From Lactobacillus sp. ESL0684 (lineage in GTDB: Bacteria > Bacillota > Bacilli > Lactobacillales > Lactobacillaceae), in contig NZ_CP113941.1 of the NCBI RefSeq assembly GCF_029392675.1, positions 1,345,001-1,409,000 of the forward strand: 64,000 bases of DNA. Reading direction: 5' to 3'. This document shows, in pieces, positions 1 to 9,265 of the stretch. Made by a program: the position numbers and the translations under genes. The notes below the pieces were generated by a model. It searched no databases. It saw only the letters and a program-made list of their open reading frames with translations, and was not told the DNA's origin. Within the stretch, counting starts at the first letter, position 1, and each line of letters starts with the position of its first letter.

Positions 1-517
1 AAAAGTCGATGCCTTTTTTATAACCGTAAACAACTGCATAATATCTACCAAAGACGTTAATGATGTTGTATAAAATAAACATCAAAATTGGACCAAATAC
101 ATTACCGCTAAATGCCAATGAAGCACCAATACTACCAACTATTGGAATCCAAGTAAATTTAATTAAGCTATCACCTAGTCCAGCAAGTGGTCCCATTAAG
201 CCAGTTTTTAGTGGATTAATACCTTCTTTTTCATCTGGTCTCGTTGTTTCTTCCATCGCTGCAGACAATCCTAGAATTGCCGCATCAAAATTGACATGTG
301 AATTATAAAAGACTAAATGGCGTTTCATCGCCGCAGATAATTCTGCTTTATCTGGATAAATCTTGGCTAAAGCCGGTGCGATTGCTCACATAAAACCCAC
401 GCCTTGCAAAGTTTCATAATTCAGCGTAATTCTCATTGTATTCAAGCGTAAAAACATCTGCCACAAATCTCGTTGATTGAGTTTATGTTCTGGGGCCTGC
501 AATTTTTCTTCTGTCAT
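1..517 (-). pseudogene. PTS mannose-family IID component, interrupted by an in-frame stop and cut by the window edge
   Basis: Reading the minus strand from ATG at 517 gives a continuous mannose/fructose/sorbose-family IID protein: N-terminal NYETLQGVGFM and AIAPALAKIYPDKAEL, then the family hallmark GPLAGLGDSL. IID is the membrane partner of IIC in sugar uptake. Codon 44 (positions 386-388) is TGA in the context GFM-stop-AIAPAL. Family members commonly have Trp at this place, so a single TGG to TGA change at 386 explains the stop. The frame is otherwise open to the window edge, so the lesion looks recent, or could be a sequencing error. The ATG overlaps the IIC stop (ATGA, 514-517), showing translational coupling. 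If the stop is real, the transporter lacks a working IID. Confidence 0.85.
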
Positions 518-1329
518 AGGTCATAATCCTCCTCATCAATATTGTCTGAACTTGTTACCTGGGCCATTGCTGGTTTAGTTGCTGAATTAGGTGTAGTTTC
601 CCGTGTTGCTCTCTCATATAGAAAGGCAAAAACTAAAGCAATTAAAGTAATCGGCAAAATTTCCAGCTTTAGATATGAGGAAAGCACAAATCCCAAAATT
701 AAAAACAGCCACAATTCAGCCTTTTTCAGCATCGACATCATCAATAATGCAATACCGACTGCTGGAATAATTGATCCCGCTGTGCTTAATCCATTAATGA
801 TAAATTTAGGTAAATCGCTCACAACTTTTTGAATGGCACCAGCGCCAAACTGTAATGCTAAAAAAGTTGGAAAAGCCCTAGTAAAGCCATACAAGATTGC
901 TGGCGGCCAAGTTAACCAGAAAGTCCCCTTGACGTCCGCCTTATCAGCCAATCTTTTCGCCCAACCATTAAGTGAGCAATTAATAGTTTCAACTAAAATT
1001 AATAACTGCTGAGCCAAAATCGAAGTGGGAACTGCTAATGTAATTGCTGTTGCTACCATTGTTGAAATACTTCTACCTGGATTACCCATAATTGCTAATG
1101 CAGTACTTATCATTGTCCCAGTAATCAGGTCTGGTGCCATATAGGCACCAACATTGCCAATACCCATCCACATAATTTCTAGTGTTGCACCAATTATTAG
1201 GCCTGCCTGCAAATTCCCCAGAATTAACCCAACAATCGGAGCAATTAATAGCGGTCTGCGAAATAACTTGGTACTAACATCATCAATTCCTAAGAAAAAC
1301 GCTAAAATCGTTATGATAAAAACTTTCAT
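514..1329 (-). CDS. PTS mannose/fructose/sorbose-family IIC component
   Basis: 271 residues, the usual length for this family, almost entirely hydrophobic with several membrane segments. The N-terminal GNLQAGLIIGATLEIMWMG stretch is typical of mannose-family IIC (EII-Sor) proteins, which form the sugar channel together with IID. It overlaps the IIB gene by four bases upstream (1326-1329) and the IID gene by four bases downstream (514-517), so it is translationally coupled within the operon. The C-terminal tail (about residues 240-271) is polar and low in complexity. The sugar cannot be deduced. Because IID carries a stop, this channel may be an orphan. Confidence 0.93.
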   Translation of the reverse strand: MKVFIITILAFFLGIDDVSTKLFRRPLLIAPIVGLILGNLQAGLIIGATLEIMWMGIGNVGAYMAPDLITGTMISTALAIMGNPGRSISTMVATAITLAVPTSILAQQLLILVETINCSLNGWAKRLADKADVKGTFWLTWPPAILYGFTRAFPTFLALQFGAGAIQKVVSDLPKFIINGLSTAGSIIPAVGIALLMMSMLKKAELWLFLILGFVLSSYLKLEILPITLIALVFAFLYERATRETTPNSATKPAMAQVTSSDNIDEEDYDL

Positions 1330-1802
1330 TTGCTCAATACCTCACTCAAACTAACCGCGCTATCGCTTGGAACCATTTGAATATTGATCTTGGTGCCTTG
1401 AGTAATTAATTTTTCAAGCACTGCTCTTTCTTCATCTGTTAAAAAGACCGCTTTGGTATATTGTTTACGCTGCTCGTTCCCCCGAATTCCACCAATGTTT
1501 AAGTCAGAAATTGGATAACCTCCTGCTACCACTTCTGCCACCGCAAATGGTGAGGCGAATAGTAACATAGTTCGCCTGCTAACAGGATGATTAGGTACTA
1601 TCTTCAAAAATTTTTGAGGTGAAAAAATGTGCAGCTTAATATTTCGCGGTACACTCATTTGCAACACATTAGACTGAATTTTATCATTTGCTACTTGCTC
1701 ATCAACAATAATTACCTGCTCAATTTGCTTAACATTAAGCCAAGTAGTCACTACTTGACCGTGAATTAAGCGATCATCAATTCTACAAAACTCCACTGCC
1801 AT
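1326..1802 (-). CDS. PTS mannose/fructose/sorbose-family IIB component
   Basis: Cytoplasmic phosphocarrier that passes phosphate from IIA to the incoming sugar. The signature CRIDDRLIHGQV lies at residues 6-17 with the phosphorylated His at residue 14. I chose ATG at 1802 (158 residues), not the longer frame opening at 1859: a strong AGGAGGAAG ribosome site sits just upstream, and the extra 19 residues are basic and unlike the family. With this start the gene overlaps the end of the IIA gene by 20 bases, and its own end overlaps the IIC start by four. Separate IIA and IIB genes are common in Firmicutes; in some bacteria they are fused. Confidence 0.92.
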   Translation of the reverse strand: MAVEFCRIDDRLIHGQVVTTWLNVKQIEQVIIVDEQVANDKIQSNVLQMSVPRNIKLHIFSPQKFLKIVPNHPVSRRTMLLFASPFAVAEVVAGGYPISDLNIGGIRGNEQRKQYTKAVFLTDEERAVLEKLITQGTKINIQMVPSDSAVSLSEVLSK

Positions 1803-2232
1803 TTTCGTCTTCCTCCTGCTCCTCAAATCTAGCTGAAATATTCTGAAAACCAATTTCATATGAACTTGCCAATGACTGCGCCAGCTCTGGCAAACTACGC
1901 CCGCGATTAGTAAATAAATCCAGTAACATCGGTAAATTTAACCCACTTAACACTAAAACGTGATCCTTTTCTAAATAAAAAGTTCCACTAACATTCGATG
2001 GTGTGCCACCGAGAATATCAACTAAAATAATCGTGCCATTACTTGTATCAAGTGATTCATACTTGCGTGCCATCTGTTCCTTGGCCTGTGCCAAATTCAT
2101 CTCTTCAGTAACTGCTAATACCGCACAATTAGTTTGTTTGCCAACAATCATTTCTGCACTCTTCAATGCTTCCTGAGCAAAATATCCGTGACTAGCTAAG
2201 ATCACTGCTACTGATCCATCTTTTTCACTCAT
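1783..2232 (-). CDS. PTS mannose-family IIA component
   Basis: 149-residue cytoplasmic EIIA-Man-type domain that accepts phosphate from HPr. The active-site block VAVILASHGYFAQ puts the phosphorylated His at residue 15, followed by the usual ILVDILGGTPSN loop. It overlaps the upstream phosphatase gene by eight bases and the downstream IIB gene by 20, so it belongs to one polycistronic unit. The reading frame is intact although two neighbours in the same operon carry stops. The acidic C-terminal tail encodes the purine-rich ribosome site used by the IIB gene. Confidence 0.92.
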   Translation of the reverse strand: MSEKDGSVAVILASHGYFAQEALKSAEMIVGKQTNCAVLAVTEEMNLAQAKEQMARKYESLDTSNGTIILVDILGGTPSNVSGTFYLEKDHVLVLSGLNLPMLLDLFTNRGRSLPELAQSLASSYEIGFQNISARFEEQEEDENGSGVL

Positions 2233-3238
2233 TGCTATTTCCTTTCTCTAAATAAAAATCCCTTACCTGCTGAATTTCTGTGTTACTAATTCCAAAATGT
2301 TCTTGCAGATAATTTTCAGGTGTTCCAAATAATTCCCTTATTTTATTAAGTGCTGCTTTGATGTAAGATTCTCTAGTATCAATCATTGCCATCAAATAAT
2401 CTAAATACGCCTTTTCTTGAACCAATTCATGATACAACTCATATTTAAGGTGATTACGGTCTTTACGTATTACTTTGGTTAACATGTAATCCTTAACAAT
2501 CTCATCTTCTTGTACATTTAATAGTAATAAAACTAACATTGAACCAAAGCCCGTTCGATCTTTGCCACCGCGGCAATGGTGGAGTATTGGTAAAGCCTCC
2601 TGCCTAACCACTGCTTTTAATAGGCTACCGTAAGCCTTTTGAGCAACTGACGAGATAACTAAGTCCTGATAACTTTCAATGACATTTTCCCCGCGATCGT
2701 TGAGATATTTTTGTGCAATCTCACCATTTTTCAATGATTGGACTAATTTTTCATTTTCGCCTTTCAAATCAACTACACTAGCAGCTGCTTCAGAAAAACT
2801 TGATTGTGGATCACAATTTAAAATTTGCGTGACTGTCGGAATAAATTTATTCGGGTGAATCTGCCTTTCATGTGGCGAACGATAATCCACAATTGTCTGT
2901 ATCCCGTAATTAGTTAAGATTTGTTGATCTTCACTATTAAGATTGGTTAATTGATCACCACGGAATAGTTTTCCCCATCTGACAAAGCGTCCATCATTAG
3001 CCCGATACCCGCCCATATCTCGCAAATTAATCGCATTATCTAACGGCAGAACACGTTCAGCAAAAATATTCGTGGTAAAACTATCCGACCTGATAATAAA
3101 ATATTTTGGTAACTGACTACGTGGTAGCTTTATTTGAAAAGCTCCAGTTTGACTTTCGCTAACTACTGTATCAATTTTTTGGCTCTGTGGCTGATTGCCC
3201 ATCAGCAATTGACATTTTGTAGTTTTAGCAGTCTGCAA
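2225..3238 (-). CDS. Tyrosine/serine protein phosphatase-type enzyme, probably 5'-truncated by a stop codon
   Basis: The longest open frame begins with TTG at 3238 (337 residues) and has no clear ribosome site. It contains NLRDMGGYR (about residues 71-79) and the phosphatase loop HCRGGKDRTG with nucleophile Cys222 and Arg228, typical of the Y_phosphatase3 (IphP-like) family. Upstream, the same frame continues to an ATG at 3307 with a good ribosome site, giving a 360-residue product broken by TAG at codon 14 (3266-3268). The gene therefore appears damaged, unless TTG or another internal codon restarts translation. It is the first gene of the PTS operon, so its product may act on phosphosugars or PTS-linked phosphoproteins; this role is an inference. 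Confidence 0.82.
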   Translation of the reverse strand: MQTAKTTKCQLLMGNQPQSQKIDTVVSESQTGAFQIKLPRSQLPKYFIIRSDSFTTNIFAERVLPLDNAINLRDMGGYRANDGRFVRWGKLFRGDQLTNLNSEDQQILTNYGIQTIVDYRSPHERQIHPNKFIPTVTQILNCDPQSSFSEAAASVVDLKGENEKLVQSLKNGEIAQKYLNDRGENVIESYQDLVISSVAQKAYGSLLKAVVRQEALPILHHCRGGKDRTGFGSMLVLLLLNVQEDEIVKDYMLTKVIRKDRNHLKYELYHELVQEKAYLDYLMAMIDTRESYIKAALNKIRELFGTPENYLQEHFGISNTEIQQVRDFYLEKGNSNE

Positions 3239-3307
3239 TTTAACATTTAGATCATCACCAGATCGCTAAATTGCGACTCCTGGTATAACATATGGCTGTT
3301 TTTCCAT
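3239..3307 (-). other. Disrupted 5' end of the phosphatase gene (in-frame TAG)
   Basis: ATG at 3305-3307 follows the ribosome site GAAAGGGG and opens the frame MEKQPYVIPGVAI, then TAG at 3266-3268, then RSGDDLNVKL running without a break into the phosphatase frame. The good start context and frame continuity show this is the original beginning of the gene, inactivated at codon 14. A one-base change would restore a sense codon. Confidence 0.8.
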
Positions 3308-3324
3308 TATTGCAACCCCTTTCA

Positions 3325-3339
3325 AAAGTATTATACTTT
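3325..3339. promoter_or_regulatory. Palindromic operator candidate overlapping the -10 box
   Basis: AAAGTAT-T-ATACTTT is a perfect 7+1+7 palindrome that covers the -10 box of the PTS promoter. The divergent RpiR-family gene at 3480 is the obvious candidate to bind it. Binding is inferred from position only. Confidence 0.5.
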
Positions 3340-3358
3340 ATGAAAAATATTTTATCAA
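3330..3358 (-). promoter_or_regulatory. Promoter of the phosphatase-PTS operon
   Basis: TTGATA (3353-3358), a 17-base spacer and TATAAT (3330-3335) form a near-consensus sigma-70 promoter pointing into the PTS operon, ending 23 bases before the ATG at 3307. Confidence 0.75.
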
Positions 3359-3479
3359 TATACTTTTTTAGAAAATAATTTTCATTTTTAAACAAAAATA
3401 TAGTATAATTAGTAGCACATTGTTTATGCTTTAACTCTTAACTTAACGTTCTAAGTAATTTATAGAGGAGAAAATCATT

Positions 3480-4280
3480 TTGAATCCACTAATTTCTATC
3501 CAAAAAAAATATTTAACTTTTTCCAAGAATGAAAAAGTTATCGCTGATTTTATTTTGCAAAACAGTCCTGATATTAACAACATGAAAATTTCCGAATTAG
3601 CAAGCAAGACTAACACTTCTAATGCAACGATTACGCGCTTTGTCCATAAGCTCGGTTGTGCGAGCTATTCTGATATGAAAATTAATATTGGCAAGCATTT
3701 AATCCATGCCACTTCCAAAAATGAGAATAATATCTTAAATGAAGTTTTCAATTTTTACCAAACTGTGATTAAAAACACGCAACAAATGATTGATGAAAGT
3801 TCGATTAAGAAATTCATTAACTTACTTAAACAACAAAAGAACATCATTATTATTGGTGCCAGCAGTTCTGGTACTTCAGCACAAACTTTTGCATTACGGC
3901 TAATGCGCATGGGATTAAATGCACAAAGTTTTGCTGATCCCTATTGGATGCAGATGCGTGCTAGTATTGCATGTTCGCAAGATTTATTCTTAGCTATTTC
4001 TAACAGTGGCGTCACCGATTCAATTGTCAAAACCTTAAACTTTGCCCAAGAAAACCAGGCCAAGATTGTCTCAATTACAAGTTATTTAGCTAATCCAGTT
4101 GCTAAAATGAGTGACTTAACCTTTCACGTTTATAACCCTCGGTTTGCTAATAATGAAAAATTTATTAATTCACAGTTTTCCAATATGTATCTGATTGACG
4201 TGTTAACTTCATACTTGCAAGAAGATAATTGCTTTAATCAGACCATGAAAACTACCAGAAATTCAATTGGCGACAAATAA
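3480..4280 (+). CDS. RpiR/MurR-family transcriptional regulator
   Basis: 266 residues. The N-terminal RpiR helix-turn-helix (MKISELASKTNTSNATITRF, about residues 35-54) is followed by a SIS sugar-phosphate-binding domain (about 110-240, with IIIIGASSSGTS). Such proteins sense phosphosugars and regulate the neighbouring sugar operon. It is divergent from the phosphatase-PTS operon, so it probably controls that operon. The start is TTG at 3480, supported by the GAGGAG ribosome site nine bases upstream; no ATG is better placed. A TATAAT at 3404-3409 is a plausible -10 box with a weak -35. The effector is unknown. The frame is intact although the operon is damaged. Confidence 0.9.
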   Translation: MNPLISIQKKYLTFSKNEKVIADFILQNSPDINNMKISELASKTNTSNATITRFVHKLGCASYSDMKINIGKHLIHATSKNENNILNEVFNFYQTVIKNTQQMIDESSIKKFINLLKQQKNIIIIGASSSGTSAQTFALRLMRMGLNAQSFADPYWMQMRASIACSQDLFLAISNSGVTDSIVKTLNFAQENQAKIVSITSYLANPVAKMSDLTFHVYNPRFANNEKFINSQFSNMYLIDVLTSYLQEDNCFNQTMKTTRNSIGDK

Positions 4281-4368
4281 TATCACTCCACCTTTTCCTT
4301 CAGTTCTCCTAATTTTTATGTTACTGTATGTTTTAACATCTAATATTTAGGAAAGGATGTTTTACTAG

Positions 4369-5076
4369 ATGAATAATTTTACTAATCCTGAAAGACGTCA
4401 AGTACATTCGATTTCAGAAACCAACAGTTTTTTGACAAAAATGTACGGCTTAATGGGTATGGCTGTTTTAGTCTCAGCTTTGAGCGCTTATCTGACGATG
4501 ACAACTTTTAGAAACGTCGTCATGCAAATGCCACCAGCAATGATGTGGATCATTTTATTAGTTCCACTTGGATTATCGATGGGAATAAGCTTTAAGGCTA
4601 ATCGTAATCCAGTTGCTGGACTAGTGATGCTAATGTTGCTTTCAGTCATCTACGGGTTCGAATTTGCCCTCTTAGCTGGCTTTTATACTGGTAGTCAAAT
4701 TGCCTCAGCCTTTGTTGCAGCAGCTGCCGTTTTCATTTCAATGGCTCTTTTCGGTACTTTTACAAAGAAGGACTTGACAAATTGGAATGCGTATTTAGGA
4801 GCTGCCTTAATCGGCTTTTTAGTTGCTTGGATTGTCAACATGTTTCTTAACAGTCCAACAATTACCTATATTTTCTCATTCATTGGCGTTATTATTTTCA
4901 CCGGTTTGGTCGCAAGCGATGCCCAACAAATGAAGCGAATCTATACAAATTATGGTAATCAAGTTTCAACTAACGGCTTAGCTATTTTAGGAGCTTTGCA
5001 ATTGTACCTGGACTTTGTTAATATTTTTATGTTCTTGTTAGAAATTATGGGTATCGGAAACGATAACAATAATTAA
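4369..5076 (+). CDS. Bax inhibitor-1/YccA family membrane protein
   Basis: 235 residues with about seven hydrophobic segments, and the C-terminal pattern FTGLVASDAQQMKRIY typical of the UPF0005/BI-1 (TMBIM) family, whose bacterial members include calcium-leak channels such as YetJ. The N-terminus is short and cytoplasmic. It stands alone: a ribosome site (AGGAAAGGATG) lies upstream and a bidirectional terminator follows. The function in lactobacilli is not established. Family membership is secure; any claim about calcium handling is inferred from the family. Confidence 0.9.
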   Translation: MNNFTNPERRQVHSISETNSFLTKMYGLMGMAVLVSALSAYLTMTTFRNVVMQMPPAMMWIILLVPLGLSMGISFKANRNPVAGLVMLMLLSVIYGFEFALLAGFYTGSQIASAFVAAAAVFISMALFGTFTKKDLTNWNAYLGAALIGFLVAWIVNMFLNSPTITYIFSFIGVIIFTGLVASDAQQMKRIYTNYGNQVSTNGLAILGALQLYLDFVNIFMFLLEIMGIGNDNNN

Positions 5077-5090
5077 AATTATGACACACA

Positions 5091-5126
5091 AAAAGCAGTT
5101 GCTTTTCAAAGGCAACTGCTTTTTTA
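5091..5126. terminator. Bidirectional intrinsic terminator
   Basis: A 12-bp stem (AAAAGCAGTTGC paired with GCAACTGCTTTT, nine-base loop) flanked by A and T runs serves the convergent ends of the BI-1-like gene and the pcrA-dagK operon. Confidence 0.9.
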
Positions 5127-6044
5127 TTTGCCAACATAAAATTCAATTCGTTGTTGCAGATTTTCAAAGGTAACTGGACAATAGGCACCAATTTCACCAT
5201 CAAGGTTAACTGGCAATTTTTGCTCAGCACTTTTACCAACTAATTCAATCTTTAAATTACGGGTTTTGGTATAAATAATATCCGGATCGTCAACATGACG
5301 CCCATTTAAGGCTAACGCCATCAAACGTAATAACTTAACAGGATCTGCTGGCTTAACGATGATTAATTGGAATAATCCGTCGCTTAATTGTGCATCTGGC
5401 ATAATCTGCTCGAAACCGCCGATTGAATTAGTCATCCCTAACAGCAACATTGACAACTCGCCTTCATAGACGCCTTCATCATACGTTAGACGCAATTCAT
5501 TTTCAGTCAAATGTGGCAACATTTCAGCGCCCTTAATCAAGTAAGCTGCATACCCTAAAGCTGATTTAACTTCTGAAGGCACGCCATAAGTTAACTCAGT
5601 CAGCGATCCACAAGCGGCAATATTAACGAAATATTGCCCATCTTCAGCAAATGTTGCTCGTCCAATATCCATTTTGCGAGTTTGGTCAGCCAAAATTACT
5701 TGAGCAGCTGCTAGCGGGTTATCCCGCGGAATATTTAATGCCCTAGCATAATCATTAGTTGTACCGGCAGGAATGATGGCCATTTTAGGACGATGCTCCA
5801 AAAATGCAATTCCATTAACCACTTCGTTAATCGTACCATCTCCACCGGCAGCAACAATTAAATCAAATCCAGCATTAGCAGCACGGGTTGCTTCCGTTTG
5901 CGCACTCTTAGCCTGCGGAGTAGTCCGAAAACTACTTGCCTCATACCCGGCTTGCTCCAAAACATCTAAAATATCACCGACATTTTTGGGCATTTGCTCG
6001 TGACCGGAGACAGGATTATAAATTAATCTTGCTTTTTTAGTCAT
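5124..6044 (-). CDS. dagK: Diacylglycerol kinase family lipid kinase
   Basis: 306 residues. The DAGKc nucleotide-binding motif GGDGTINEVVNG starts at residue 67, and the N-terminal RLIYNPVSG block is typical of YegS/DgkB lipid kinases. The enzyme phosphorylates diacylglycerol released during lipoteichoic acid synthesis, recycling it into phospholipid at the inner membrane face. It is the last gene of the pcrA-ligA-camS-gatCAB-dagK operon, 30 bases after gatB, a gene order conserved in lactobacilli. Its end abuts the bidirectional terminator at 5091-5126. DgkB rather than a sphingosine-type kinase is favoured by this context. Confidence 0.92.
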   Translation of the reverse strand: MTKKARLIYNPVSGHEQMPKNVGDILDVLEQAGYEASSFRTTPQAKSAQTEATRAANAGFDLIVAAGGDGTINEVVNGIAFLEHRPKMAIIPAGTTNDYARALNIPRDNPLAAAQVILADQTRKMDIGRATFAEDGQYFVNIAACGSLTELTYGVPSEVKSALGYAAYLIKGAEMLPHLTENELRLTYDEGVYEGELSMLLLGMTNSIGGFEQIMPDAQLSDGLFQLIIVKPADPVKLLRLMALALNGRHVDDPDIIYTKTRNLKIELVGKSAEQKLPVNLDGEIGAYCPVTFENLQQRIEFYVGK

Positions 6045-6074
6045 AGTTTTTACCTTATTATCTTAAACTCAATA

Positions 6075-7505
6075 CTACCGTTTTTGTAATTCTTGATTCA
6101 GTAGTTGGTTAATTACCTTCGGATTGGCCTTACCACGAGTTTGTTTCATAATTTGACCAACAAGATAGCCAATTGCCCGATCTTTACCATTCTTAAAGTC
6201 TTCAACCGACTGCGGATTATTGTCAACTACTTCTTTAACCATTGGGGCTAGAACACTAGTATCTGACAACTGTACCATGCCTTGATCTTCAACAAATTTT
6301 TTAGGATCAGTTCCATGTTCAATAGTTTCTGCAAAAACTTTTTTGGCAATCTTAGAAGAAATCGTACCATCTTTAATTAACTTAATCATTGCAGCTAAGT
6401 TAGCCGGTGTTAACTTAATGTCAGCTAGTGATACCCGATTATCATTTAAATAACCATTAACTTGGGTATTCATCCAGTTAGCGGCTAATTGCGGATCAGC
6501 GCCAGCAGCTACAGTCTCATCAAAGAAATCAGAACTTTCTTTAGTCTGCAATAAAACATTTGCATCATATGGCTTTAAACCGTACTTGTTAACATAATCA
6601 TCATAGCGATCTTGGGCAGATTTTGGCAAAGTTTGCGCAATTTCATCAATCCATTCTTGGCTGATACGATCTGGAGCTAAATCTGGTTCTGGGAAGTAAC
6701 GATAATCTGCATCTCCTTCTTTAACCCGTTCCAATACAGTTTTGCCAGTTGCCTCATCGAACCGACGAGTTGAAAGCTGTACGCGACCACCAGAAAGTAA
6801 GACTTGTGCTTGCCGCTTTTCTTCATAAGCAAGTGACTTACGCACATGTTCAAAGGAATTAAGATTCTTCATTTCAACCTTAGTTCCCAATTCTTTTTGG
6901 CCAGCTGGTCTGATCGAAATATTAGTATCAACCCTCATCGATCCTTCTTCCATTTTAACGTCAGAAGCACCAGTAAACTGCACAATTTTACGTAATTTCT
7001 CTAGATAAGCATAGCCTTCATCAGGATCAGAAATCTCTGGTTCTGAAACCACCTCTAATAATGGCACACCTTGACGATTCAAGTCTACGTACGAAAAACC
7101 GTTTGTTCCGTGAGTATTCTTACCTGCATCTTCTTCAATATGCATTTCATGGATACCGATCCGTTTTTTCTTACCATGAACTTCAATTTCTATATAGCCA
7201 TCACGTGCCAATGGTTCAAAAAATTGTGTAATCTGATACGCTTTAGGGCTATCAGGATAGTAATAATTCTTACGATCAAAATGTGTTACCGGCGTAATAT
7301 GAGCATGAGTTGCTAGTGCAACCATAATTCCCAATCGATAAACATCTTTATTAACGTAGGGCAAGACACCTGGCATTGCCCAGTCAATGACGTTGGTTTC
7401 AGTATTTTGCTTAGCACCATAACTTACTGGCGAAGGTGAGAAAATTTTACTTTTAGTTTTTAATTCGAAGTGAACTTCGAATCCAATTGTCGATTTAAAA
7501 TTCAT
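6075..7505 (-). CDS. gatB: Aspartyl/glutamyl-tRNA amidotransferase subunit B
   Basis: 476 residues, full length for GatB. N-terminal [19 protein letters not shown] and the HIEEDAGK and [15 protein letters not shown] blocks of the catalytic cradle domain are present, and the C-terminal YqeY-like tRNA-binding tail ends near [17 protein letters not shown]. GatB activates Glu-tRNA(Gln) or Asp-tRNA(Asn) with ATP, and receives ammonia from GatA. The gene follows gatA by three bases and precedes dagK. The first block reads EVHFEL where most GatB proteins have EVHxQL; this is the only deviation I noticed. Confidence 0.97.
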   Translation of the reverse strand: MNFKSTIGFEVHFELKTKSKIFSPSPVSYGAKQNTETNVIDWAMPGVLPYVNKDVYRLGIMVALATHAHITPVTHFDRKNYYYPDSPKAYQITQFFEPLARDGYIEIEVHGKKKRIGIHEMHIEEDAGKNTHGTNGFSYVDLNRQGVPLLEVVSEPEISDPDEGYAYLEKLRKIVQFTGASDVKMEEGSMRVDTNISIRPAGQKELGTKVEMKNLNSFEHVRKSLAYEEKRQAQVLLSGGRVQLSTRRFDEATGKTVLERVKEGDADYRYFPEPDLAPDRISQEWIDEIAQTLPKSAQDRYDDYVNKYGLKPYDANVLLQTKESSDFFDETVAAGADPQLAANWMNTQVNGYLNDNRVSLADIKLTPANLAAMIKLIKDGTISSKIAKKVFAETIEHGTDPKKFVEDQGMVQLSDTSVLAPMVKEVVDNNPQSVEDFKNGKDRAIGYLVGQIMKQTRGKANPKVINQLLNQELQKR

Positions 7506-7508
7506 CAG

Positions 7509-8951
7509 TTAATCCTCCATTCCAGCTGGCTTTTTTTCATAAAATTTATTTGTTCGTTCGATAAAATCAGCAGTCTTAAAGATACTACCCTCATCAAAGC
7601 GGTTAGCCATAATTTGTAACCCAATAGGCATACCATCAACTAATCCGGCTGGCACACTAGCTGCAGGAATTCCAGCTAAGTTAGCAGAAATAGTTAGAAT
7701 ATCATTGTTATACATTTTAATTGGATCTGAAATTTCGCTGCCAATATCAAATGCAGGAGTCGTCGTCGTTGGCCCTACTACTACATCATTTTGGGCAAAA
7801 ATATCATCAAATTCTTGGCAAATTAGAGTTCTAACCTTAGCAGCTTGTCTAAAGAACCGGTCATAAGAACCAGCTGATAAAGCAAATGAGCCTAGCATAA
7901 TCCGCCGCTTAACTTCCTCACCGAAACCCTCCGAACGAGACTTGACATAAACATCTAACAAATTCTTCGTATCATCTGCGCGGTAGCCATAGCGAATTCC
8001 GTCATAACGTTGCAAGTTAGAAGAAGCTTCACTGGACGCAATAATATAGTAATCTGGCACAACATATTTAGTTAGCGGTAGCGAAACTTCATTAATAATT
8101 GCACCAGCAGCTTCTAAAGCAGCAATTTGTTCTTCAACAACTGTGCGAATTCCCGCATCAACAGCATCACTCAGATATTCTTTAGGAACACCTACACGCA
8201 ATCCCTTAATATCTTGACCGATAAACTGAGTAAAATCTGGTACATCCCTAGTTGATAAAGTTGAATCATGATCATCGCTGCCAGCAATTACGTTTAACAC
8301 TTGTGCAGAAGTTTTGGCCCGCTTACTCATTACTCCAATTTGGTCAAGTGACGAAGCAAAAGCAATTAAGCCCCAACGGGATACTCGACCATAAGTCGGT
8401 TTAATCCCAAAAATTCCGTTAAAAGCTGCTGGCTGACGAATTGAGCCACCAGTATCAGAACCTAAGGCAGCAACTACTTGACCAGAGGCAACTGCTACTG
8501 CCGAGCCGCCTGACGAACCACCAGGAACCTTGTCCAAATTCCATGGATTATGAGTCACACCAAAGTACGAATGTTCAGTTGAAGAACCCATCGCAAATTC
8601 GTCAAGGTTAGTCTTGCCAACAAAAGTTGCTTGGGCCTTTTTTAGTCGCTCAATTACGGTTGCATCATAAACAGGCAGATAGTTGTCTAAAATATGACTC
8701 GCAGCTGTAGTCTTCACACCATCTGTCATAATATTATCTTTAATTGCAATTGGAATCCCGGCTAGCTTATTATGTGAAAAGTTCAGCTCTTCACTAACTT
8801 TAGCATCCTCTTGAACCGTTATCCACGCATTCAGCTTTTTATCAGTTTGCTTAATATTGGCCACAGTGTCTTGGGCTAGCTTATCAGCCGACAAAGTCCC
8901 CTGTGCCAATTTTTGATTTAATGAGTCAATATCTTCATTTAAGTAATTCAT
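7509..8951 (-). CDS. gatA: Aspartyl/glutamyl-tRNA amidotransferase subunit A
   Basis: 480 residues of the amidase signature family. The Ser-cisSer-Lys triad is visible as Lys71 (IAIKDNI), Ser146 (GGSSGGS) and Ser170 ([11 protein letters not shown]). It hydrolyses glutamine and supplies ammonia to GatB for indirect synthesis of Gln-tRNA and Asn-tRNA. Its ATG overlaps the gatC stop by one base, so the two are translationally coupled. Sequence and length are ordinary for the family. Confidence 0.97.
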   Translation of the reverse strand: MNYLNEDIDSLNQKLAQGTLSADKLAQDTVANIKQTDKKLNAWITVQEDAKVSEELNFSHNKLAGIPIAIKDNIMTDGVKTTAASHILDNYLPVYDATVIERLKKAQATFVGKTNLDEFAMGSSTEHSYFGVTHNPWNLDKVPGGSSGGSAVAVASGQVVAALGSDTGGSIRQPAAFNGIFGIKPTYGRVSRWGLIAFASSLDQIGVMSKRAKTSAQVLNVIAGSDDHDSTLSTRDVPDFTQFIGQDIKGLRVGVPKEYLSDAVDAGIRTVVEEQIAALEAAGAIINEVSLPLTKYVVPDYYIIASSEASSNLQRYDGIRYGYRADDTKNLLDVYVKSRSEGFGEEVKRRIMLGSFALSAGSYDRFFRQAAKVRTLICQEFDDIFAQNDVVVGPTTTTPAFDIGSEISDPIKMYNNDILTISANLAGIPAASVPAGLVDGMPIGLQIMANRFDEGSIFKTADFIERTNKFYEKKPAGMED

Positions 8952-9253
8952 TACTCGTCCTCATCCTTATTAATAATTACCGGAACCTTGATAAAGCCAT
9001 TAGCTTGTTCAGGAACATTTTTCATTAATTCTGTCCGATCCTGCCAATGTTCTGGTTTATCTTCTCTAAACACAGTATCACGGTCAACTACCTGAACTGT
9101 TTCTGAAACACCAGCTGTATCAACCTCAGATAATTGATCAGCCATATTAATAATTGAGTCCATCTGCTCCGTTATTTTACCCATCTCAGCTTGACCAAAC
9201 TCAAGTCGCGATAAAGTCGCAACATGCTTAATTGTTTCTTCTGTAATTTTCAT
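8951..9253 (-). CDS. gatC: Aspartyl/glutamyl-tRNA amidotransferase subunit C
   Basis: 100 residues, with the family pattern [14 protein letters not shown] at the N-terminus and a C-terminal [19 protein letters not shown] segment that wraps around GatA. GatC stabilises the GatA-GatB interface. It lies 12 bases downstream of camS and overlaps gatA, confirming the gatCAB order. An AGGAGG-type ribosome site precedes the ATG. Confidence 0.96.
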   Translation of the reverse strand: MKITEETIKHVATLSRLEFGQAEMGKITEQMDSIINMADQLSEVDTAGVSETVQVVDRDTVFREDKPEHWQDRTELMKNVPEQANGFIKVPVIINKDEDE

Positions 9254-9265
9254 ATAAATACCTCC

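Noticed and set aside
60..308. Plus-strand frame opposite the IID gene
   Set aside because: The minus-strand frame is clearly IID (GPLAGLGDSL etc.); this is its antisense shadow.
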